DNA of 64,000 bases from Lachnospiraceae bacterium (GCA_017617545.1 JAFZVZ010000006.1:122568-186567), one strand, 5' to 3'. Shown: positions 44,480-53,916, numbered from the stretch's first letter. The notes: generated by a model not told the origin, from the sequence alone. Translations and numbers: made by a program.

Positions 44480-45610
44480 TCACAGCGGCAGGATCATCGT
44501 GACCGTGAACCCGGCCTCCGTCTCAAACCCGAGCGTGCCGCCGACCGCGCGCACGCGCTGGCGCATGCCCGAGATACCCATGCCGTCCTTGATCTCCTTG
44601 CAGCCGACGCCGTCGTCGCGGATGCTGCACCGCACCATCTTGTTCATCACCACGATGCGGATGTCGATGTGGCTGCAGCGTGCGTATTTCATCGAGTTGG
44701 AGACCGCCTCGAACGCATTGTCGAGGATCACCTCCCACAGCTCGTCACCGATCAGCGTGAGCTCGCCCTCACTCTCAAACTCCGTCTCCACGCCCTTGCT
44801 GTTACAATCCTCGCAGAGCTTGTACAACTGCAACAGGGCGCGTTCTTTTTTCTCCGGGCGCTCCTTCCGAAGGATGCCGCGGATCTCGTCCATACCGGTC
44901 CGCAGCTGGTCGATCACGGCCTGAGTCATCGCGCGCGATTTTTCGGGGTCCTTCTCCATGAGGACCTTCACGCCCTCGAGCTGGTAGATCGAGCCGTTGA
45001 TGTTGTGCCCGAGCTTGTCGTGCAGCGTCTGCGAGAGGGTTGCCCTCTCCTCGAGGATCTGATTTTCCGCGATCAGCATACTCTTGCGGATCTCCTCGCG
45101 GGACGCGTGTTCGCGCTCGCGCATATCCTTCTTAAGGTTCTGCTCCGTGACGACGTCCTCGCGCATGCGCTTGCGGTAGTCCGCGACGACGTAGTTGTGC
45201 TGGATGTACAGCACCATGATCATGAAGATCACGACGAGCTGCGGCAGAAAACCAAGCGGCGTCTCGATCCAGGCACCCAGGAGCGTCACGAAATACCACC
45301 GGTAGTCAAGCGACGAGAACAGCGACAGCACCTCGAACAGCGTGCAGTATCCAAGCAACAGGAACTCCCGCCCGCCGAAATACACCAAAAGCGCGTTGAG
45401 CACCACGCCGACAAGCGCCATCGCAAGCTTCAGCCACCCGTGGAACAGCTCCTTCGTCGCCATCACGCCGATGTAAAACGAAACAAGCAGGAGTATCCCT
45501 ACAGACACTCCTGTCGCTTCCGTTTCGCTCATCGCGCCGTAGCCGCACAGCACAACCATGAGTGCGAGCCGCACGAAGATGAAATAATTTTCCTTCAACC
45601 GATCATTCAT
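44480..45610 (-). CDS. NarL-type sensor histidine kinase (HisKA_3; LnrJ/LiaS-like)
   Basis: A 376-residue kinase with five or so N-terminal membrane helices (residues 10-140) and no outer sensory domain. It then has a coiled coil and the HisKA_3 dimerisation helix with phospho-His H197 in LSQTLHDKLGHNINGS, and an ATPase domain ending in RDDGVGCKEIKDGMGISGMRQRV. Such intramembrane-sensing kinases commonly detect antibiotics together with an ABC transporter. Its start overlaps the end of the preceding permease gene by 8 bp, so they are coupled. Confidence 0.9.
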   Translation of the reverse strand: MNDRLKENYFIFVRLALMVVLCGYGAMSETEATGVSVGILLLVSFYIGVMATKELFHGWLKLAMALVGVVLNALLVYFGGREFLLLGYCTLFEVLSLFSSLDYRWYFVTLLGAWIETPLGFLPQLVVIFMIMVLYIQHNYVVADYRKRMREDVVTEQNLKKDMREREHASREEIRKSMLIAENQILEERATLSQTLHDKLGHNINGSIYQLEGVKVLMEKDPEKSRAMTQAVIDQLRTGMDEIRGILRKERPEKKERALLQLYKLCEDCNSKGVETEFESEGELTLIGDELWEVILDNAFEAVSNSMKYARCSHIDIRIVVMNKMVRCSIRDDGVGCKEIKDGMGISGMRQRVRAVGGTLGFETEAGFTVTMILPL

Positions 45611-46853
45611 CGCTGTTCCTGAACCTGATCCCTACGCTTCCGAGACTAAAGGTGATTACCATATACGCTATTGTAACACAAATCAGCACAAAATACACCT
45701 TATTGTCGCGTACCATCAGCATTTCCGTCGCGTCCATGAACCACTTCTGCGGCATCATGTACGAGATGGTCTTGACCGCTTTCGCGGAGGAATCAAGCGG
45801 AAAATACAGTCCGCTCAGCAGGGAGGACATGCTCCACAGCGTGAACGCCGCAACGTTGGCGCTGAAGATATTGCCAAGCAAAATGCCGAACAACAGGCTC
45901 ATCGAGCAGAAGATCAACCCAAGCAGGAAGACCATCGTCAGGAGCGAAACCCGGTTGATCCCGAGCCGCCCGGTGTCGATCATGAGCGAGCACACGCCCA
46001 TCACGATCGTCAGAAGCAGCGATACCACCCCGCCGCACAGGAATTTGGCCGTGTAATACCCCTTCGGGGTGAGGTTTGTCAGGCGGATGCGGGTGAGCAC
46101 CATATCCTTCTGCTCGCTGATCACGGTGTGCGCCACGAAGATACCGCCGAACACGAAGCCGAGCGTCAGAATGGCAAGCGCGTAGCCCATCAGCGCCTTC
46201 TGGTCGAGCTGTTCGTTGGTCAGGTTACGCTGGTTCTTGCCCGCGAGCGAGACAACCTTCATCTCGGGAAGCTTGCCGCTCACTTCGCTCAGGTACGCAG
46301 CCGCATTCTCGCTGCCGACAGCGGCAGCCGCGGTCTTGATCTGACCGATGATCATGCGAAGTTCATTGTCGAACAAGGCCTTGCGCTCGTCCTCGGAGAG
46401 CGTGTAGACAACCATGCCGTCCTGCATGGTGCCGGACACTGCCTCGGCATCGAAGGATCGGCCGAGGTACAGAGCCGCGCCCATGCGGTCGTCGTAGCCG
46501 TCGATCTCCATACGGGCATCGGCGTCCGCCTTCGTCATCTGCGGCGCCTGCACACGGCACACGAGAAATGCTCCGCTCGCCGTCAGCTTGTCCAGCAGGT
46601 ACTCCGAAAGCTCCGTGCCGGCCGCGTCGTACACCTTGATGACGTATTTTCCTTTGCCTCCGTAATACGCGACCTTGTCGCTCTCGGACGTGAGTTCCAC
46701 CTTCTCATAATTGCTCGTCACCTCATAGGCTCCGAGGTTCGTCTGCTGCAGCCGGAGCACCACCGTGGACAGCACCGGCGTGATCAGCAGGAAGAACCAG
46801 AAGCCCGAGTTCCGGAACAGAATTTTACACGTTGTTTTTATGATCGCTTTCAT
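45603..46853 (-). CDS. ABC-2 type permease, second permease of the operon
   Basis: A 416-residue membrane protein: one N-terminal helix (FWFFLLITPVLSTVVL), a large outer domain of about 190 residues, then five helices (from about residue 220), the typical layout of ABC2_membrane_3 exporters. Translation overlaps the preceding permease (TAATG) and the following kinase gene. In the lnrLMN-like arrangement it pairs with the other permease and the ATPase at 47940-48725 to expel an amphiphilic compound. Confidence 0.88.
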   Translation of the reverse strand: MKAIIKTTCKILFRNSGFWFFLLITPVLSTVVLRLQQTNLGAYEVTSNYEKVELTSESDKVAYYGGKGKYVIKVYDAAGTELSEYLLDKLTASGAFLVCRVQAPQMTKADADARMEIDGYDDRMGAALYLGRSFDAEAVSGTMQDGMVVYTLSEDERKALFDNELRMIIGQIKTAAAAVGSENAAAYLSEVSGKLPEMKVVSLAGKNQRNLTNEQLDQKALMGYALAILTLGFVFGGIFVAHTVISEQKDMVLTRIRLTNLTPKGYYTAKFLCGGVVSLLLTIVMGVCSLMIDTGRLGINRVSLLTMVFLLGLIFCSMSLLFGILLGNIFSANVAAFTLWSMSSLLSGLYFPLDSSAKAVKTISYMMPQKWFMDATEMLMVRDNKVYFVLICVTIAYMVITFSLGSVGIRFRNSDE

Positions 46854-47914
46854 TACTGTACACTTCTCCTTATTCTTCCTACCGCCAGATTCAGCAGCGA
46901 AAATACCGCGAACATCCCCGCAAGGATCAGGGCCGCGCTCGCGACGTAGTCGCTGTGACCCATCGTGGACAGCTCGACGAGCGCCCGGTTCTCATGGTAG
47001 ATCGGGTCCAGGTGCTTGAGCCAGTCGGGGTTGGACGAGAACATGTACGTCTCGAAGCTGCCTCCGATATAGCCGAGAAACCACACGATGCCGAAGGAAA
47101 TGATGACCGACGCAAGCATGCTGTTGGTCAGCTCGTAGATGAACATCTCCATCGCCGTCGCCGCCATGACCGAGAGCACCACAAGCGCCGCGGACAGAGC
47201 GATATTGCCCCAGTGAACGCCCATGATCACGCCGCCGATCACCGCCGCGACACCGATGCCGCACGACACAACCGCCACGAGCGGGATAAACCGCGCCAGG
47301 TACAGTTGAAGCACCGAGAGGTTTGACACGCGAAGTCTCTCGTCGATCCGGTGCTTCTTCTCATTTGAGAACAGACCCGCCGCGCAGACGAGCGCGCACC
47401 AGCCGAAATAGACGATGTAGATGATGCCGTAGTAATCGGTCGAATTGACGGCGGGAACGAAGAACGGCTGCTCGGTCTTGAAACTGACAGCGCTGAAATC
47501 CCCGCTGATCACCCCGTTCACCATCGCGGAAAGCATGTACTGGAGCGTCCCGCTCTCCGTCTTCGTGTCCTGCGTCTCATAGATCGTGTAGCTGTCGCTT
47601 CCGAACACCGCGAAGCAGGCAAGCTTGTTGTCCTTGATCAGCGTCTCGGGATCGCCGTCCCGGTACTCCGCGAACGACACTCCATTTTCCCGACCGGTCT
47701 CGACGATCGCATTCATGTAGCCGTCGAACACACTGTTCTCCTCCACGCGGTAGCCGACCGTGAACTGCCCCGCGCCCTCGTAGCTCTCCATCATCGCGGA
47801 AAATGCGCTCACCAGCACGGCAGTGACCACGATCGGGCAGAGTACGTACAGAAGGATGTTCACCGGGCTGCGGAACATTATTTTCAGATTGTTTTTGATC
47901 AAATATCGAATCAT
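46853..47914 (-). CDS. ABC-2 type permease, first permease of the operon
   Basis: A 353-residue membrane protein with the same layout as the next gene: an N-terminal helix, an outer domain (about residues 45-180) and five or six C-terminal helices (GIIYIVYFGWCALVCAAGLF onward). The start is ATG 47914 after GGAG; the longer open frame upstream overlaps the ATPase gene and is discounted. Stop and next start overlap as TAATG. Confidence 0.88.
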   Translation of the reverse strand: MIRYLIKNNLKIMFRSPVNILLYVLCPIVVTAVLVSAFSAMMESYEGAGQFTVGYRVEENSVFDGYMNAIVETGRENGVSFAEYRDGDPETLIKDNKLACFAVFGSDSYTIYETQDTKTESGTLQYMLSAMVNGVISGDFSAVSFKTEQPFFVPAVNSTDYYGIIYIVYFGWCALVCAAGLFSNEKKHRIDERLRVSNLSVLQLYLARFIPLVAVVSCGIGVAAVIGGVIMGVHWGNIALSAALVVLSVMAATAMEMFIYELTNSMLASVIISFGIVWFLGYIGGSFETYMFSSNPDWLKHLDPIYHENRALVELSTMGHSDYVASAALILAGMFAVFSLLNLAVGRIRRSVQ

Positions 47915-47939
47915 TGGTTTACTCCGTTTTCTCCCCGTA

Positions 47940-48725
47940 TTACTGATCGCGCAGCTTCTTGCCCGTGAGGGTGAGGAACACTTCCTCGAGCGTGATGTGC
48001 TCGGTGTCGTCGACGACAAGCTTCTTCAGCTCCTCGCTCGTGCCGACCGCGATGACCTTGCCGTTGTCCATGATCGCGATGCGCGTGCAGATTGCCTCGA
48101 CCTCCTCCATGTAGTGGCTCGTATAGATGACGGTCGTGCCGTTCTTGTTCGATTCCTTGATCTTCTCAAGGATGAAATTTCTCGACTGCGGATCGATGCC
48201 GACCGTCGGCTCGTCGAAGATCAGCAGGTCCGGATGATGCCCGATCGCGCAGGCGATGTTGAGACGGCGCTTCATACCGCCGGAAAATTTCTTCGCGTAA
48301 TCGTTCTTCCGCTCGGAAAGCCCTACGTACGCAAGCGACTCGTCGATGCGCTTCCTAAGCTCCTCGCCCTTGATACCGTACAGCGACGTGAAGAGCTCCA
48401 CATTTTCCCACGCCTTAAGACTGCCGTGGATCGCGAGGTGCTGCGGAATGTAACCAAGGTGGCGGCCCAGCTTCTTCCGGTTCTTCCGAAAATCCTCACC
48501 CATGAACTCGATCCGCCCGAAATCCGGCTTCACGATGTTGCAGATCATGTTCATGGTCGTGCTCTTGCCCGCGCCGTTGGGGCCGAGCAGGCCGAAGATC
48601 TCACCCTTTCTGATCTCGATGTTCAGGCTGTCCACCACCGCCCGATTGTCATATTTCTTGGTCAGGTCCACCAGCTTCAGTATCGTCTCCGCCGCCTGAT
48701 CGCCATTGTTAAACAGTTCTTCCAT
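47940..48725 (-). CDS. ABC transporter ATP-binding protein (LnrL-like)
   Basis: A 261-residue ATPase: Walker A GPNGAGKST near residue 48, Q-loop YIPQHLAIHG, signature KFSGGMKRRL, Walker B LLIFDEPTVGIDP. It is the first gene of the operon ATPase-permease-permease-kinase-regulator, the same gene set as the lnrJKLMN (linearmycin resistance) locus of Bacillus subtilis in a different order. Two adjacent ATGs are possible (48728, 48725); the second has the better spacing to GGAGG. Confidence 0.9.
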   Translation of the reverse strand: MEELFNNGDQAAETILKLVDLTKKYDNRAVVDSLNIEIRKGEIFGLLGPNGAGKSTTMNMICNIVKPDFGRIEFMGEDFRKNRKKLGRHLGYIPQHLAIHGSLKAWENVELFTSLYGIKGEELRKRIDESLAYVGLSERKNDYAKKFSGGMKRRLNIACAIGHHPDLLIFDEPTVGIDPQSRNFILEKIKESNKNGTTVIYTSHYMEEVEAICTRIAIMDNGKVIAVGTSEELKKLVVDDTEHITLEEVFLTLTGKKLRDQ

Positions 48726-48896
48726 CATTTTCCTCCGTATCGATTGCGCCCGTTGTTGTTTCCCCTTTGTGCGTATCCTCCGCCGGGCGTCCGTTCTTGT
48801 TGAGCATAGAATAACAGTTCCCCGGAAAATGCGGTAGTGAGAAAAGAAACATTATCGACATGACTTTCGTCACTTTCCGACGGGCACACAAAAACA

Positions 48897-48939
48897 CCCC
48901 CAACCAAGTCTTCATGCTAGATGAAGCCCTGATTGGGGG
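48897..48939 (-). terminator. Terminator of the WYL regulator gene
   Basis: CCCCCAA/TTGGGGG outer arms with an inner TTCAT/ATGAA hairpin, followed on the minus strand by TGTTTTTGTG. Confidence 0.78.
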
Positions 48940-48975
48940 TAACTTTCTATTCGGTTCCTACGGCAGGGGTACCAC

Positions 48976-49971
48976 TCATCGGTACATCCCCTCCAGTTCC
49001 TTGATTTTCCGCTTGAAATCCGAGACGACCTCAGCGGGCCCGGTGATGCGGACGCCGTCGCCGAGGGCGAAGATCCAGCCGAAGAAATGAGTGCTCATCG
49101 AGACGTCCACGAAGGTCTCCGACCAGCCGTCCTCCGCGACGGGGTAGATGGGGATGTCGCTGCCGAAACGGTCGATCATCACGCCCACGAGCTCGTTGCG
49201 GAAGGTCAGGTGCACCTTGGTCTTCTCGCCGCCGAACATGCCGAAACTCATCTTGGAGTATTGGGCGAGGTTGAACTCGCGGAACCGGTCGCGGCCGATG
49301 CGCCGCTTCTCGAGCACTTCGATCTTCTTCATCTTGTCGACCCGAAAATGCTTGATACCCTCGGCTTCCTCGTCGTACGCGATCAGGTAGTAGTTCTCGT
49401 CGTCCCAGGTGAGTGCCCAGGGGCTGACGGTGTACGGCTCTTCGCGGTGCGGCACCATGCGCTTGTCCGTGTTCCACTGCATGTATTCGAAGCGGATCTG
49501 CCGGTTGTCGGCGATGGCGCGGTGAACATCGTCCACGAAGTAGTAGATGCTCTCGTTCATCGTCTTCACGCGGCCGTGTACGAACACCTGCCTCTTCAGC
49601 TGCTCAGCCTCGTATTGGCTCGCCATGCTCGTCAGCTTGCGGATCAGCTCGTTGGACTTCTTCTCGGTGATGAATTTGGACGACTGGATGGCGTCCACGA
49701 GAAGCTTGAGCTCCGCGATCTCGAACTGCTTGCAGCCGACATGGTAGTAGAAATTCCGGCCGACCTTCTCGCCGATCACGTCGATCCCAAGCACCTTAAG
49801 AGCCTCGATGTCATCGTAGATGCTCTTCCGGTCCGCGGTCACGCCGTACGCCTCGAGCGCCTGGAGGATCTCCGGCATGGTGATCATGTGCTCATCGTCG
49901 GTCTTCTCCGTCATGATGCGGCTCAGATAGTACAGTTTCAGTTTCTGGTTAGCTCCCTTCGGCATCTTCAT
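48976..49971 (-). CDS. WYL-domain transcriptional regulator
   Basis: A 331-residue regulator: an N-terminal helix-turn-helix (MITMPEILQALEAYGVTADRK region, about 30-60), then a WYL domain (PWALTWDDENYYLIAYDEEAEGIKHFRVDKM, of which WALTWDDENYYLIAYD is the landmark) and a WCX domain at the C-terminus. WYL proteins sense nucleotides or oligonucleotides and are frequent regulators of defence and DNA-repair loci. It lies 77 bp downstream of the HIRAN gene on the same strand but has an extended -10 of its own. Confidence 0.9.
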   Translation of the reverse strand: MKMPKGANQKLKLYYLSRIMTEKTDDEHMITMPEILQALEAYGVTADRKSIYDDIEALKVLGIDVIGEKVGRNFYYHVGCKQFEIAELKLLVDAIQSSKFITEKKSNELIRKLTSMASQYEAEQLKRQVFVHGRVKTMNESIYYFVDDVHRAIADNRQIRFEYMQWNTDKRMVPHREEPYTVSPWALTWDDENYYLIAYDEEAEGIKHFRVDKMKKIEVLEKRRIGRDRFREFNLAQYSKMSFGMFGGEKTKVHLTFRNELVGVMIDRFGSDIPIYPVAEDGWSETFVDVSMSTHFFGWIFALGDGVRITGPAEVVSDFKRKIKELEGMYR

Positions 49972-49994
49972 GCCCCCCTCGTTCGTGATACTTC

Positions 49995-50003
49995 AGTATA
50001 GCA
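49995..50003 (-). promoter_or_regulatory. Extended -10 promoter of the WYL regulator
   Basis: TGCTATACT on the minus strand; no convincing -35. About 25 nt before the ATG. Confidence 0.45.
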
Positions 50004-50048
50004 CATTTCGCGTCTTTTGAGGGAATTTTATCAGACATTTTCCTCTCC

Positions 50049-50444
50049 CTAAAAATCTACCAGGAAAATGCTGATATTGATCTGACGGAAGGAGCCCTTC
50101 GTCTCCATGTGGTTGATCTTCGCCGTGAGGTATTTGCCGGCGTCCATCAGGTTGGAAAATACGGTGTTGACGTTCTCGGGGATGTATCCGATCTTGCGCT
50201 TCTTGTCGTCCAGCACAAGGATCGCGCGCTCGTCGAAGCGGTTGCCCGGCTCGCGCTGCAGCCACAGCCCGTCACCGACCTTCAATTCATCCAGAATGGT
50301 CTTGTCATTGATGTACCCCGTCCCCGCCACGTACGTGTCATACAGCAGGATCTCCTGCTTCAGCGGCTTGAGCAGCGTCTCCAGGGAGGTCCCGGACACA
50401 AGCGCTACCGGATTCGTCGTTCCAATGATCAATTCGTCTGCCAT
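50049..50444 (-). CDS. Standalone HIRAN-domain protein
   Basis: A 131-residue protein that is essentially one HIRAN domain (about residues 33-125): YVAGTGYINDKTILDELKVG, then LQREPGNRFDERAILV and KIGYIPENVNTVFSNLMDAG. In eukaryotic HLTF the HIRAN domain binds single-stranded 3' DNA ends; bacterial standalone forms are uncharacterised. It is the last gene after the Sel1 and J-domain genes and before the WYL regulator. ATG 50444 gives a sensible N-terminus after GGGAGG. Confidence 0.8.
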   Translation of the reverse strand: MADELIIGTTNPVALVSGTSLETLLKPLKQEILLYDTYVAGTGYINDKTILDELKVGDGLWLQREPGNRFDERAILVLDDKKRKIGYIPENVNTVFSNLMDAGKYLTAKINHMETKGSFRQINISIFLVDF

Positions 50445-50574
50445 ATGCCCCGCGCCTCCCACGCATTATCCGTCCGACGGTCATTAGCACCCGCCGGTCA
50501 ACTCTTCGCATCAGTTCCGTCAACACCGGCAAAGCCGCATTCCTCAACATTTGCGGCCCTGCCGGCGATCCGGG

Positions 50575-51450
50575 TCAGTCCAGCCTCCACTGCAGCTTCG
50601 CTCCGCCGCCCTGCAACATTTCCTCCAACGATTTCCGCAGCAGCTCGAGGTAGCGCTCGTAGTCGTCGTGCTCCTCCTGCAGGCGGTTCTTGTACTCCTG
50701 AATTCTCGCCTCGTCGCTGAGCAGCTCGCGGTATGTGTACGGCTCGGTGGAGAGGATCTCGTTGATCTGCCGCTCCACGCGCTCGATCCGCTGTTCAAGG
50801 TCCTTGCAGACAACGACGAACGTCTCAACCCCGCGCTCCATCATCACCTTGCGCACCAGAAGCTCAAGGTCCTCGAGCTCGTCCACCTCGCTCATGCGGT
50901 ACGCCTGCGCGATGCGGTTCCACAGCTCCTTCAGCTCCGCGTCCTCCATCGTCCGCTCGTTGATGTCCGGATGCAAAAGCTTAGCCAGTCTTCGATAAAT
51001 CTTCTTCGCCCGGCTCAGGAGATACTCGCTGACGTGGCTCGCATTTTTCGCTTCCTCGGTCTCCTCGATCATGTCATTGAGTTGGAAAATGTACAGCTTC
51101 ATCTCCTTCTCGATCTCGCTGTCCATCTTCTCAACGTCGACCGCCAGCCCGCGGTTCATGCGCCGGCGGCAGTAGCTGATCCGCTTCTTCTCCTTGATGC
51201 ACTCGACCTTCAGCTCAAAATTGGCGACGAGCATCTCGCCGAACTCCTTCATGTACGCCACCAGGATCGAGCCCGATTCCTTGATCAGCTTGTCGCGCTG
51301 AAGAAGCAGCTCCTCGTAGTGCGCGAGCTGTTCCAACTCCGAACCCGGCGCGGGTCTCGCCTCATCGCTCCCGTCCTCGCGCATCGTCGCGGTGTCCATG
51401 GTCTCAAGCATATCGTCCTTCTCATTCGCCTTGTAAGTTCTGTTGTTCAT
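50575..51450 (-). CDS. Coiled-coil protein with J-domain-like motif
   Basis: A 291-residue, highly charged, mostly helical protein. Residues 145-195 resemble a J-domain core: basic helix AKKIYRRLAKLLHPDINER with HPD at 160-162. The flanking regions (40-135 and 210-285) are predicted coiled coils. A functional HPD motif would stimulate DnaK. The J domain sits in the middle of the chain rather than at the end, and there is no Gly/Phe or zinc region. ATG 51450 is eight bases after AGGAG; a nearer ATG is too close. It is 16 bp after the Sel1 gene, so they are cotranscribed. Confidence 0.7.
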   Translation of the reverse strand: MNNRTYKANEKDDMLETMDTATMREDGSDEARPAPGSELEQLAHYEELLLQRDKLIKESGSILVAYMKEFGEMLVANFELKVECIKEKKRISYCRRRMNRGLAVDVEKMDSEIEKEMKLYIFQLNDMIEETEEAKNASHVSEYLLSRAKKIYRRLAKLLHPDINERTMEDAELKELWNRIAQAYRMSEVDELEDLELLVRKVMMERGVETFVVVCKDLEQRIERVERQINEILSTEPYTYRELLSDEARIQEYKNRLQEEHDDYERYLELLRKSLEEMLQGGGAKLQWRLD

Positions 51451-51466
51451 CGTCATTTCTCCTCTC

Positions 51467-52375
51467 TCAGTCTCTCTTGTACGGCGCGAAAAATTCATCG
51501 TAAACCTCCGTGATCTTCCGCCCGCCCACGTTCATTTTCGAACAGAAATCCGCAAAATCTCGGTAGCAGCGGCCGTTACAACTGAGCGTCCGCTCCTCGC
51601 CCTCACCGGTCACCTCGATGGCGATCTCCTTGTCGTCCGGGCCGAACGGCACCAGCACGTACTCCCCGGGCACCTCCGTCAGGTAGAATAGATCGTAGAA
51701 ATCGGAGTCGGGCATCTCCTCCTGCGAAAGCCTGTGCTGGAGCCGCACGATCCGGCCCATCACCTCGAGGTGTCCCCAGAACGCGTCGTACGACAGGCGC
51801 TCCGCCATGAAAGCCCTCGCTCTTCGCAGAAGCTCGATCGCCTCGTCCGTCCTGCCCTGATCGGCGCGAATGCCCGCCAGGCGGTACAAAATCTCCGGGT
51901 ACGGCTCGTTCAGGTACTTCGGGTTCTTCACCTTCTCGTACGCGTCCTCGATCATCTCGCGGTATTTGTCCTCGTCCTTCTCCACGAAGCAGCCGAACCG
52001 GTACATGTCCGCGAGCTTGTGGTAGCACCACAGGCTCCCCTCGTTGCCGTAGCGGTCCTTCTCCGAACCCTTGGTGAAGCAGTAGTACGCCTTCTCGTAA
52101 TCCTTCTCCCCGTTCTGGCCGTGGAAGTACATGTACCCGAGCTCCTCGAACGCGGGGCCGTAGCCGCAGTCCGCAGCCATCTCCAGGTACTTCTGCTCCA
52201 GGTCGAACCGCTTCCGGTCACAGTAGAACCACGCCAGCTCCGCCATGTACTTCGGCTCCTGCGTCGCCTCGATCAGCATCGACAGCGCCTCGGTGAACAT
52301 GAACTCCTCGTCGGCCGTATGGTTTTGTTTGTCGTAAAATTCAGTCCTCGTCTTCATCGCGTCTGCGTAAGTCAT
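51467..52375 (-). CDS. Sel1/TPR-repeat protein
   Basis: A 302-residue soluble protein with Sel1-like repeats in its N-terminal two thirds (KYLEMAADCGYGPAFEELGYMY, of which ADCGYGPAFEELGYMYFHG is the clearest; then DYEKAYYCFTKGSE and DEAIELLRRARAF). The C-terminal 80 residues form a separate beta-rich part. Such repeats bring protein partners together. It is the first gene of the putative operon with the J-domain and HIRAN genes. ATG 52375 is seven bases after AGGAGG and is preferred over one six bases upstream. Confidence 0.78.
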   Translation of the reverse strand: MTYADAMKTRTEFYDKQNHTADEEFMFTEALSMLIEATQEPKYMAELAWFYCDRKRFDLEQKYLEMAADCGYGPAFEELGYMYFHGQNGEKDYEKAYYCFTKGSEKDRYGNEGSLWCYHKLADMYRFGCFVEKDEDKYREMIEDAYEKVKNPKYLNEPYPEILYRLAGIRADQGRTDEAIELLRRARAFMAERLSYDAFWGHLEVMGRIVRLQHRLSQEEMPDSDFYDLFYLTEVPGEYVLVPFGPDDKEIAIEVTGEGEERTLSCNGRCYRDFADFCSKMNVGGRKITEVYDEFFAPYKRD

Positions 52376-52537
52376 ATTCATTCCTCCTCTTCTATGCGCT
52401 TTTTCCTCTCTATTGCCCTCTCTGCTGACACAAAGATAACTCCCGGGGTGTACTATAAAAACACCTCAATTCGCGAGCCCCACCAAAACCTGAAAACGGA
52501 ATTTAGTCTTGCACTTGCCCTTTGCACCTGACCACGT

Positions 52538-52568
52538 AAAAAGAGCTGATCGATCGACCAGCTCTTTT
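52538..52568 (-). terminator. Terminator of ATPase copy 2
   Basis: AGAGCTGGTC and GATCAGCTCT-type arms form a strong stem followed by TTTTT on the minus strand, right after the stop codon. Confidence 0.85.
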
Positions 52569-52571
52569 GAA

Positions 52572-53867
52572 CTACTCACACTGCTCAACCCATTCTCCCG
52601 CGAAGGAAAGCGGCACATTGGTCAGCCACTCCTGCACGCGGTAATCAGCCATGGAGAGACGCAACGCCACTGCCTTCACATCAGCCTCATGCAGTGTCTT
52701 GAGGCTCTTGGAGCGGAGATTTTCCTCTGCCTTTACTTCGACCATGTAGAGACGGTCCTTTTGGAACACAAAATCGATTTCCAAAGTGGAATTCTCTCTG
52801 GAGTAGTAATACGGATGCAATCCGTGCACCAGCATTTCCTGGAACACATACTGCTCCGTGAACGCTCCCTTGTATTCCGTGAAAGCATCATTTTTCACAA
52901 GAACATCCTTCGCGGGCACGTCAACCATCGCCCCCAGGAGACCGAGATCAAGACAATATAGTTTGAACGCAGACGAATCTTCATAGAATTTCAGCGGTTT
53001 CTCAACCTTCGAGACGCGGTTCACTTTATGTACCAGTCCCGCGTTGGAGAGCCACTCGATGGCATCCTCAAAATCCTTAGCACGCGCGCCTTTTTTCAGC
53101 GCCCCATAGATGAATTTCTTATTTTCCTTTGCAAGCTGCACGCCCAGGGAATCCCAAACGAGCCTTACTTTAGGGAGAAGGTCAGCCGGAATGTGTTTTG
53201 AAAAATCTCTGCGGTAGTCTGCCAAAATCTGTTTTTGGATCTTGCGTGTCGCTGCCAGATCCTGATTGGCGACGTATTCCTTCACGACCTCCGGCATACC
53301 ACCGACATAGTAGTATTGTCGCAGTGCCTCCGTATAGACCCGCATTACCGCCTGCAACTGATCCCACCGATATTCCTTCAGCTGCTGCACCAAAACGTCT
53401 TTCTCCAATGCCATCAGAAACTCTTCGAACGAGAGCGGGTACATATCGATCTCGTCCACTTTGCCGACCGGGAACCCGCTCCCCGAATGGATCTCAATCC
53501 CGAGCAGACTTCCGGCTGCCGCGATATGATACTCCGACGCTTCCTCGCAGAAATATTTCAACGCTGTCAACGCTGCCGGCACCTCCTGGATCTCATCCAG
53601 GATAACCAGCGTTTCTCCGGCTTGAATGGATACTCCCGTCAATGCGGAAAATGCCCTGATCAACCGCGCAGTATCATAATCCGCAAACAAATTCTTTGCT
53701 TCCGGCGTCGAGTCAAAATTCAAATACGCGACATTTCGGTATTCATTAGCTCCGAATTCCTTCAAAAGCCATGTCTTTCCGACCTGTCTGGCCCCGTACA
53801 CAATCAACGGTTTTCGTTCATTTTTCTCTTTCCAACGAAGCAATTCTTTATAGACAATTCTTCTCAT
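52572..53867 (-). CDS. AAA ATPase with DUF4143 domain (COG1373 type), copy 2
   Basis: A 431-residue protein of the same family as 33602-34942 but only distantly similar. Walker A GARQVGKT is at residues 25-32, Walker B TLVILDEIQEVP near 86-97, AGSLLGIE near 117. The C-terminal DUF4143 part shows FKLYCLDLGLLGAM, EQYVFQEM and the nuclease-like LEIDFVFQ...MVEVKAEENL (D-x-n-E-x-K). Role of the family is unknown. Its promoter is overlapped by four 33-bp-spaced repeats, and an 84-bp palindromic array lies beyond them. Strong terminator at the end. Confidence 0.88.
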   Translation of the reverse strand: MRRIVYKELLRWKEKNERKPLIVYGARQVGKTWLLKEFGANEYRNVAYLNFDSTPEAKNLFADYDTARLIRAFSALTGVSIQAGETLVILDEIQEVPAALTALKYFCEEASEYHIAAAGSLLGIEIHSGSGFPVGKVDEIDMYPLSFEEFLMALEKDVLVQQLKEYRWDQLQAVMRVYTEALRQYYYVGGMPEVVKEYVANQDLAATRKIQKQILADYRRDFSKHIPADLLPKVRLVWDSLGVQLAKENKKFIYGALKKGARAKDFEDAIEWLSNAGLVHKVNRVSKVEKPLKFYEDSSAFKLYCLDLGLLGAMVDVPAKDVLVKNDAFTEYKGAFTEQYVFQEMLVHGLHPYYYSRENSTLEIDFVFQKDRLYMVEVKAEENLRSKSLKTLHEADVKAVALRLSMADYRVQEWLTNVPLSFAGEWVEQCE

Positions 53868-53916
53868 ATTTGTTTAACCTCCGCAAACCCGCTGTTTTAC
53901 CGGCTTTTCGAACATC

